Part shown: piece by piece, positions 53,662-64,000 of the stretch
How positions within the stretch are numbered: the stretch's first letter is position 1
Layout: each line of letters begins with the position of its first letter
Assembly: GCF_020026925.1 (NCBI RefSeq)
Contig: NZ_JAIQDW010000001.1
Span: 124,001-188,000 of the forward strand
DNA: 64,000 nucleotides
Direction of reading: 5' to 3'
Origin: Flavobacterium hibisci
GTDB lineage: Bacteria > Bacteroidota > Bacteroidia > Flavobacteriales > Flavobacteriaceae
Program-made: the position numbers and the translations under genes
Notes under the pieces: model-generated
Told to the model about the DNA's origin: nothing
Seen by the model: only the letters and a program-made list of their open reading frames with translations
Database searches by the model: none

Positions 53662-54882
53662 ATGAAAAAAATATTAAATACAGCCGTTGGTCATCTGCTT
53701 TTTTTAAGTTTAATGATCATTGTAATTACCTTAGCTTCCTGTTCCAATGAAGATTCAGGTGCATCTCCCGTCATTACTGAGGTTAGAAATTATGCTGCAG
53801 CTCCCAATGATACTATTGTAGACAAACTGGTTCCAGGGCAATGGGTAGTTTTGAAAGGATCTTATTTAAAAAATACGGTTAAAATCTCCTTTAACGGTGT
53901 TGCCGCCGATTTTGATAGTGGTCTGTTCTCAGACACATATGCTGTTGTGCAGATTCCTGCCGTTATACCATTTCCATCAGTTGCTGAAAATGAATTAAAT
54001 ACAATTGAGGTTGTGAATTCAAACGGTTCTACTGTTTTTGAAATTGTCATTGTAGCTGGCCCCCCATCTCTTACTGGTATTTCAAATGAGAACCCAATTG
54101 CAGGAGAGGAAGTTACAATACAGGGAACTAACTTATTTCTGATCAAAGAATTATATTTTGCAGGTACGCAGATTACAGCATACACCGGCTCTGACGATGG
54201 AACAGCGATTAATTTTTTGATGCCTGCAGTGACAACTACTGGACCTTTGAAAATAAACACGGCATCAGGAGTAATTCTCACGCCCTTTGAGGTCAACAAC
54301 ACATCAGCCGGAGTAATCTCTAATGCTGATGCTATTTTTAATTGGGATTACTGGGGAGGAGCGCAAGTAGTTAAAGGCGAAGGAAACCCTGATTTTCCCG
54401 GAGGAAATGCCAGTAATTTCTTTGTGATGAATTTTGCTTCGGTATCCGCTGGAGACGGAAAGCCATGGAGCCATGCATTACGTATTGGACAGACCCAGTG
54501 GGTTCCTTCCGGAAATCTCTCAGACCCGGTTGAAAATTGGGCATTAAAATTTGAAATAAATGTTCCGGAATCTTGGCTGGGAGGTTCACTGATGGTAGCT
54601 ACTTCGACAGGAAACTATCTGGCTAGATACGAGCCTTGGCAAGGTCTTGCAGCGGGTTTTAAAACAACCGGATGGCAGACAGTAACAATTCCTTTCGCGC
54701 AGTTCCGCGGAGGAGGCAGCGGAAAAGGGGAAATGGTGAAAACAATCAACGATCTGGCTGGATCAAATGGCATATCGAGCTGTCAGATATATTTACATAA
54801 TTATGGTACAGCTCCTGTAGCTTTTAAAGCTGCCTTTGATAATATAAGAGTAGTGAAAATCATTGATAAATCAATAAAATAA
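53662..54882 (+). CDS. Surface glycan-binding protein with IPT/TIG domains (SGBP-B-like)
   Basis: A 406-aa lipoprotein with a signal peptide ending in LASC (Cys about residue 29). Residues about 36-130 and 132-213 look like two IPT/TIG immunoglobulin-like domains (VPGQWVVLKGSYLKNTVKISFNG and NPIAGEEVTIQGTNLFLIKELYFAG). The C-terminal ~190 residues (from ADAIFNWDYWGG) form a beta-sandwich with several Trp typical of cell-surface xyloglucan-binding protein B. It would bind polysaccharide at the surface and feed SusCD. Position between susD and the BACON-GH5 gene matches known xyloglucan loci. Confidence 0.82.
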   Translation: MKKILNTAVGHLLFLSLMIIVITLASCSNEDSGASPVITEVRNYAAAPNDTIVDKLVPGQWVVLKGSYLKNTVKISFNGVAADFDSGLFSDTYAVVQIPAVIPFPSVAENELNTIEVVNSNGSTVFEIVIVAGPPSLTGISNENPIAGEEVTIQGTNLFLIKELYFAGTQITAYTGSDDGTAINFLMPAVTTTGPLKINTASGVILTPFEVNNTSAGVISNADAIFNWDYWGGAQVVKGEGNPDFPGGNASNFFVMNFASVSAGDGKPWSHALRIGQTQWVPSGNLSDPVENWALKFEINVPESWLGGSLMVATSTGNYLARYEPWQGLAAGFKTTGWQTVTIPFAQFRGGGSGKGEMVKTINDLAGSNGISSCQIYLHNYGTAPVAFKAAFDNIRVVKIIDKSIK

Positions 54883-54943
54883 AATCAAAACCTGCGGCTA
54901 TCTGTACATCCTGATTTGTGCGCAGGTCTTAAAAAAAAGAATT

Positions 54944-56395
54944 ATGAAATTTAGACAACTATTAAAACCAGTACTGCTAATGCTGGTGACCGCATCTATG
55001 GCTTTTTGTTCAAATGGAGACCAAGAGCCGCTGCTGACAGTTTCGGCTCAAAACATCTCCTTTCTGCCCGAAGGAGGTACGTCAGAAGAAATTACCATCG
55101 ACGCTAACAGTAAATGGAATATCACCAATGGTGCAGCTTCATGGCTGCAGCTCAGTAATGCTCAGGGAAATAGTGGAACCTCTGCAATAAAAATTTCAGC
55201 TTCAAGCAATGAAACCGGATTTACTCGTTCTGTTATATTGACTGTAGAAGCAGGTAATGGCCAAGCAAGACGAATCACTATTACGCAAACGGGAAATTTG
55301 TATCCAACATATAATCTAACTCCAAAGCCAGCCGATCCCACAGGAATGGGGACAGCAGTAGAACTGGCTGCCAAATTTAAACTGGGATGGAACATCGGTA
55401 ATACATTTGAAGCGCCGGGTGGTGAAACCGGCTGGGGTAGTCCACTCATTACAGAAGACTATGTAAAAGCTGTAAAGCAATTGGGTTTCTCTGCTATCCG
55501 TATACCTTGCTCTTGGAATTTCCACCTTGATAACGAAGCTACTGCACGTATTGATCAGAATTGGATGAAAAGAGTAAAAGAGGTAGTGGGTTATTGTGTG
55601 AATAATAACATGTATGTGATGCTTAACATTCACTGGGACGGCGGATGGCTGGAAAAAAACATCACTAAAGCAAAGCAGGATGCTGTAAATGCTAAACAAA
55701 AAGCATTATGGGAGCAAATTGCCACCGCTATGCGTGATTTTGACGAGCATCTGATGTTTGCCAGCGCTAATGAACCTGATGCTAAGAATGCTGAAGAGAT
55801 GGCCGTCTTAGCTTCATACCATCAAACTTTCGTTAAAGCTGTTCGTTCTACAGGTGGAAAAAACAGTCACCGTGTTCTTATCGTTCAGGGGCCGCAAACA
55901 AATCCGGGATTGACATTTGACCTGATGAATACGCTTCCTACAGATCAGGTGCCGAATCGCCTCATGGTTGAAGTACATAACTATACACCATCACAATTTT
56001 GTATCGGTAATAAAGATGAGAGTTGGGGTAAATTGATTTACTACTGGGGTAAAGGCCATCATTCAACCATTGAACCTGAGCGTAATGCTACATATGGAGA
56101 AGAGGACGAGATAATTGCTGATTACAACAAGATGAAAACTAAATTTATTGATAAAGGGATACCGGTTATAATGGGGGAGTATGGCGCTTACAGACGTAGT
56201 GATCCTGCTTATCTTCCCAAAGATTTGACTATGCATAACGCCTCGGTGGACTATTGGATAAACTTTACAACCAAAGAAGCATTAGCGCGTGGTATTAAAC
56301 CTTTTTGGTGGGATATAGGAACAGCTGTAGACAGGAGTAATTTTACTGTAAAAGATCAACGTACTATAGATGCTATTAAAGCAGGGGCTAACTAA
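54944..56395 (+). CDS. BACON-GH5 endo-xyloglucanase/endoglucanase lipoprotein
   Basis: A 483-aa cell-surface enzyme. The signal peptide ends in SMAFC (lipid Cys about residue 22). A BACON domain (about 30-113) has the family ending RRITITQTG. The GH5 barrel (about 125-480) has FKLGWNIGNTFEAPGGETGWG, AIRIPCSWNFH, MLNIHWDGGW, acid/base Glu in FASANEPD and nucleophile Glu in IMGEYGAYR. BACON plus GH5 subfamily-4-like sequence is the architecture of the surface endo-xyloglucanase BoGH5A. Together with GH74, GH29 and GH2 neighbours this points to xyloglucan; a plain beta-glucan is the alternative. It makes the first backbone cuts at the cell surface. Confidence 0.9.
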   Translation: MKFRQLLKPVLLMLVTASMAFCSNGDQEPLLTVSAQNISFLPEGGTSEEITIDANSKWNITNGAASWLQLSNAQGNSGTSAIKISASSNETGFTRSVILTVEAGNGQARRITITQTGNLYPTYNLTPKPADPTGMGTAVELAAKFKLGWNIGNTFEAPGGETGWGSPLITEDYVKAVKQLGFSAIRIPCSWNFHLDNEATARIDQNWMKRVKEVVGYCVNNNMYVMLNIHWDGGWLEKNITKAKQDAVNAKQKALWEQIATAMRDFDEHLMFASANEPDAKNAEEMAVLASYHQTFVKAVRSTGGKNSHRVLIVQGPQTNPGLTFDLMNTLPTDQVPNRLMVEVHNYTPSQFCIGNKDESWGKLIYYWGKGHHSTIEPERNATYGEEDEIIADYNKMKTKFIDKGIPVIMGEYGAYRRSDPAYLPKDLTMHNASVDYWINFTTKEALARGIKPFWWDIGTAVDRSNFTVKDQRTIDAIKAGAN

Positions 56396-56780
56396 AATTT
56401 AAGATATCCCTTTCAAAGTTTTTTTTCAGGATTAGGCATTTATTTGCCATTGCTGGAAAAAATGATCTCATGTTAGGAATAAAATGGGCATTGTGCAAAC
56501 ATGCCCATTACATTTGGATTAGATAATAGCTAGCCAAAAAAATTACCTCTTTTTTAAATTACACTTATTGCTTCTTTAAATAAAAAAGATTTCACCATAC
56601 ATTCTGGAAAGAAGGAAATTTTTGCTTTTACATTATCTGGCTCAGAGATGGATATAAATCCTGACAGCCTCAATTAAGCTTCACCCAAAAAAATAAACTC
56701 AAAATTCCAGGAACACCTTAAGTGTGTATGAATAGATAGTAAGGATAATTATAATTTAAACTTTTAAAAAACAAATCAAG
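56396..56780. other. Intergenic region with hairpin between GH5 and GH74
   Basis: 385 bp without a gene. AATGGGCAT (56483-56491) and ATGCCCATT (56501-56509) form a perfect 9-bp stem with a 9-nt loop and no T tract. It could lower read-through so that GH74 has its own promoter, or stabilise the upstream transcript. No exact TAnnTTTG box was recognised close to the GH74 start. Confidence 0.5.
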
Positions 56781-59618
56781 ATGAAAAAAGCTTACTTGTT
56801 ATGTGTATTTATTTTATCAGTTTTCGTTTCCCAAGCCCAGAGCGTTTGGAAAAATGTTCAGATTGGAGGCGCTGGTTTTGTAACCGGTATTATTCAAAGT
56901 AAAACAGATGCCAGTTTAAAATACGCCCGTACAGATGTGGGAGGAGCTTATCGATGGGATGCCTCCAGCAGCAGATGGATACCCTTGCTGGACTGGACCA
57001 GTGTAGACCAGCTGGGGTATCAGGGCGTGGAATCGCTGGCAATTGACCCTCAGAATAATAATGTGGTTTATATGCTGGTAGGGACCGATTATTTCAATGG
57101 TCAGAAAACAGCCATTTTAAAATCAACCGACAGAGGTGCCAATTTTACTGAAACTATAGTAACCTCACAATTTAAGGCACATGGGAACGGTATGGGAAGA
57201 TCTAACGGCGAGCGGTTGGCGGTAGATCCCAACAATTCTAATGTGCTTTTTTGCGGAAGCAGACGTGACGGATTGTTTAAAAGTACTAATGGCGGTTCAA
57301 ATTGGTCTAAGGTATCGTCATTTCCAGTTACGACAACAGCAAATGATAACGGAATCTGTTTTGTAATCTTTGATTCTGCATCAGCTTCCGGAGGCAGCAC
57401 TCAGACTATTTATGCTGGTGTTTCCCGAACCGGGGCAACCAATCTTTATAAAAGTACCGATGCTGGAAATACGTGGAATGCCGTTTCGGGAGCCACAGTA
57501 CATTATATGCCTCAGCGAGCAGTATTGGATTCCAACAGGGCTTTACTAATCACTTATGCTGATAAAGAAGGGCCTTGGAACCCTTCTTCAGGACAGATTT
57601 GGAAGCTTTCTACTACGGGTTCTTTAACTAATATAACTCCATCAGGTTTTTCAGGGCCTTTTGGCGGAATCGATGTTGACCCTTCCAATTCGCAGCGCCT
57701 GATTGCCTCATCGATGAATACTTATATGGCGCAGTATACCAATGCACAGGGTAATATAATTTATGCAGATCGCTTCTTTTTAAGTACAGATGGCGGTGCG
57801 TCATGGAGAGACCTGGTTGGAAATTCAGGAATCAATGTCTTAGACAATGGCTGTACTTGGATTTCAGGATCTTCAGCATCCATTCACTGGACTGGGGACA
57901 TCAAGTTTAATCCGTTTAATACCAATAAGGCCAGCGTAATATCTGGAAACGGTATTTTTACCTGTGATGATCTTAATGCATCAAAAACCTCGTGGAAGTT
58001 TGATGCTATTGGACTTGAAGAGAGCGTACCACTAGGTTTAATCAGCATTCCCGGGGGACCTTTAATGAGTGTTATTGGAGATTATGATGGATTTAAGCAT
58101 ACTGATGTTAAGGTATATGCCCCACAATATAAGCCTGCAATGGGAACCACATCTGGACTGGCCTATGCATCAGGAAATACCAATAAGATTGTAAGACTTG
58201 GAGAGTATCTGTACTATTCCAACAATCAAGGAACTGATTGGATAAAGACAACTGCAAACTTAGCAGGACCACGCGGAACGGTGGCACTTTCGTATGATGG
58301 CGCAACGATTCTGCATGTTCCAGAATCTTCCAGTGCTATGTACCGTTCTACCAATAATGGAGCCAGCTGGACGACCGTAACAGGAATTAATTTCAATACG
58401 GTTGCCATATCTGATGCTGTTACGAACAATAAATTTTATGCCTACAACAGAAGTAACGGAGATTTAAAAGCAAGTACAGACGGAGGTGCTTCTTTCAACA
58501 CGGTTTCCAATGTTGGAGCGGGGGGATCCAGCCTTATTAGAACAGTTCCTGGGTATGCTGGTCACTTGTGGATCGCTAAGAATTCCGGCGGACTAATAAG
58601 GTCAGTTGATGGCGGAGCCAATTTTACTGCACCTTCAACAGCGGTAAGCAATGCTTCGGCAGTTGGAATCGGTAAAGCGAAGGCTGGCGCTTCTTATCCA
58701 ACTATTTATATCTGGGGTACCGTAAGCGGTGTTACGGGAGTTTTCCGTTCGGTGGACCAAGGCAGCAATTGGACTCGCGTTAACGATGATGCACATGAGT
58801 ATGGAGGTACAGGAAACGGAAACTTCGTAATGGGAGACATGAATACCTACGGACGCGTTTATATGAGTACTGTTGGAAGAGGTCTTGTTTATGGTGACGA
58901 TCTTGCTGAAACTGCAGCTTATTACACCATTTCAAATAGAAGCACCGGACTGCTAATAGACGGAATGAGCAGAACTACAAATGGAAGTAACGCAGGACAA
59001 TGGAACTACAGCGGAAGCAGTGCTCAGCAATGGGCTCTAGAGTATAATGGCAGCGAAGTTATGATTAAAAACAGAGCTACTGGATTGTATATAGACGGAA
59101 TGAGCAGAACAGCAAATTCGTCAATCGCTGGACAATGGGCCTATAGTGGAAGTGAAGCGCAAAAATGGATGCAAGAAGACGCTGGTTCGGGTTATTTCAA
59201 GTTTAAAAATAAAGCAACTGGAATATACTTGGATGGTTTAGGAAATACAACTAACGGAGCAGATCTAAGCCAGTGGAGTCTCAGCTCAAGCAATAACCAG
59301 CAATGGTCTCTAACAGCGATATCGAGCGCAACTTTGAGATTAGGCGCTGATACAGAAAGCTTACAAGAGCAGAAATTTATTGTAATTTGTTCTCCAAATC
59401 CATTTACAAGCAGTTTTAAAATCGAAATAAATGATTATACTGAACCGATAAGCGTGCGAATTTTTGATCTTAATGGAAAAAATGTGGAGTCTGCGCAAGT
59501 CAAAGACCAAAGCCAGTTATCAATGGGAAACACACTGCAGTCGGGATTGTATATTGTAAAAGTGGAAGGAACTGGAGGTAATCTTCTCCAATCATTTAAA
59601 ATGATTAAAAAAAATTAG
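56781..59618 (+). CDS. GH74 xyloglucanase with RICIN-like domain and T9SS sorting domain
   Basis: A 945-aa secreted enzyme. The signal peptide (1-19) ends VSQAQS. Two seven-bladed propellers (about 22-710) carry repeated S-T-D-x-G-x-x-W/F blade motifs such as STDRGANF, STNGGSNW, STDAGNTW and SVDGGANF. The two GH74 catalytic Asp are probably in YARTDVGGAYRWD and IGDYDGFKHTDV. A ricin-type domain (about 715-850) contains three repeats of A/S-T-G-L/I-L/Y-I/L-D-G. The last ~75 residues (SPNPFTSSFKIEIND ... GLYIVKVEGTGGNLLQSFKM) are a type IX sorting domain. It cuts the beta-1,4-glucan backbone of xyloglucan. Export by T9SS contrasts with the lipoprotein GH5 upstream. Confidence 0.92.
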   Translation: MKKAYLLCVFILSVFVSQAQSVWKNVQIGGAGFVTGIIQSKTDASLKYARTDVGGAYRWDASSSRWIPLLDWTSVDQLGYQGVESLAIDPQNNNVVYMLVGTDYFNGQKTAILKSTDRGANFTETIVTSQFKAHGNGMGRSNGERLAVDPNNSNVLFCGSRRDGLFKSTNGGSNWSKVSSFPVTTTANDNGICFVIFDSASASGGSTQTIYAGVSRTGATNLYKSTDAGNTWNAVSGATVHYMPQRAVLDSNRALLITYADKEGPWNPSSGQIWKLSTTGSLTNITPSGFSGPFGGIDVDPSNSQRLIASSMNTYMAQYTNAQGNIIYADRFFLSTDGGASWRDLVGNSGINVLDNGCTWISGSSASIHWTGDIKFNPFNTNKASVISGNGIFTCDDLNASKTSWKFDAIGLEESVPLGLISIPGGPLMSVIGDYDGFKHTDVKVYAPQYKPAMGTTSGLAYASGNTNKIVRLGEYLYYSNNQGTDWIKTTANLAGPRGTVALSYDGATILHVPESSSAMYRSTNNGASWTTVTGINFNTVAISDAVTNNKFYAYNRSNGDLKASTDGGASFNTVSNVGAGGSSLIRTVPGYAGHLWIAKNSGGLIRSVDGGANFTAPSTAVSNASAVGIGKAKAGASYPTIYIWGTVSGVTGVFRSVDQGSNWTRVNDDAHEYGGTGNGNFVMGDMNTYGRVYMSTVGRGLVYGDDLAETAAYYTISNRSTGLLIDGMSRTTNGSNAGQWNYSGSSAQQWALEYNGSEVMIKNRATGLYIDGMSRTANSSIAGQWAYSGSEAQKWMQEDAGSGYFKFKNKATGIYLDGLGNTTNGADLSQWSLSSSNNQQWSLTAISSATLRLGADTESLQEQKFIVICSPNPFTSSFKIEINDYTEPISVRIFDLNGKNVESAQVKDQSQLSMGNTLQSGLYIVKVEGTGGNLLQSFKMIKKN

Positions 59619-59628
59619 ATAAAATAAA

Positions 59629-59668
59629 AAAGTCCTAACAGCGAAATAATTTCTGTTAGGACTTTGAT
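59629..59668 (+). terminator. Terminator-like hairpin after the GH74 gene
   Basis: AAAGTCCTAACAG (59629-59641) and CTGTTAGGACTTT (59653-59665) form a perfect 13-bp stem with an 11-nt loop, but only three T follow. It begins 11 bp after the stop. A second small hairpin, GTTAGC/GCTAAC (59763-59779), stands just before the GH29 start. Confidence 0.7.
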
Positions 59669-59796
59669 ATTAAAGATTATGTACCTGTATCAGCACATTC
59701 ATCTGTAAATAAGAAAGCCAATAATTTTTACCCTAAAAGCCAAAAAGAAAATTTAAAAACACGTTAGCGCAAGGCTAACAAAAAATAAGAATCAAA

Positions 59797-64000
<4,204 letters not shown>

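Overview
The window reads as chromosomal DNA of a Bacteroidota bacterium, most likely Flavobacterium or a close relative. The DNA is visibly A+T rich. It has two SusC/SusD pairs, a FecI/FecR sigma/anti-sigma pair, type IX secretion C-terminal sorting domains on secreted glycosidases, lipoproteins ending their signal in LxGC/xxSC, several TAnnTTTG promoter boxes, and starts preceded by A-rich tracts instead of strong Shine-Dalgarno sites. The genus is inferred, not proven.

Layout. 0-9.6 kb: a surface lipoprotein, a DUF1826/2OG-oxygenase-like protein, a large MASE1/multi-PAS histidine kinase with its receiver protein, a 59-aa lipoprotein and a GH97 glycosidase. 9.9-16.8 kb: AraC regulator, alpha/beta hydrolase (with an orphan signal-peptide ORF just upstream), aldehyde dehydrogenase, luciferase-like oxidoreductase, Lrp regulator and an SBF-type transporter; the AraC, hydrolase and transporter genes look richer in G+C than their surroundings. 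16.8-19.4 kb: a palindrome cluster and a mesX-mesD operon for folate-independent methionine synthesis. 19.6-20.8 kb: a decay zone with a Crp/Fnr pseudogene, a DsbA-family remnant and a 153-bp MITE. 20.8-23.2 kb: a T9SS-secreted GH5 enzyme and a tRNA-like element.

23.6-32.8 kb is the most unusual part: seven tightly packed co-directional genes. They encode a beta-barrel/PA-IL-lectin-like protein, a thiamine-diphosphate 2-oxo acid decarboxylase, a flavin amine oxidase, a VioB-type ferritin-like protein, a Cys-rich protein with repeated N-x-C-x-x-Q-G-x-C motifs, an MNIO (DUF692) enzyme interrupted by a frameshift, and a DUF2063 partner. The set looks like a RiPP-type modification system combined with amino-acid oxidation chemistry; the product is unknown.

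33.2-45.9 kb: an ECF sigma/FecR/SusC/SusD locus followed by TlpA-like thioredoxin, S33-type hydrolase and DsbD genes, suggesting nutrient uptake tied to extracytoplasmic thiol chemistry. 46-48.8 kb: a second decay zone with a broken serine recombinase, its small partner ORF and a degenerate direct repeat. 48.9-64 kb: a xyloglucan-type polysaccharide utilisation locus (SusC, SusD, IPT-domain glycan-binding lipoprotein, BACON-GH5, GH74, GH29 fucosidase, GH2 beta-galactosidase) that runs off the right edge. GH5 and GH74 would cut the backbone outside, SusCD import the oligosaccharides, and GH29/GH2 strip fucose and galactose. No rRNA gene or CRISPR array was seen.
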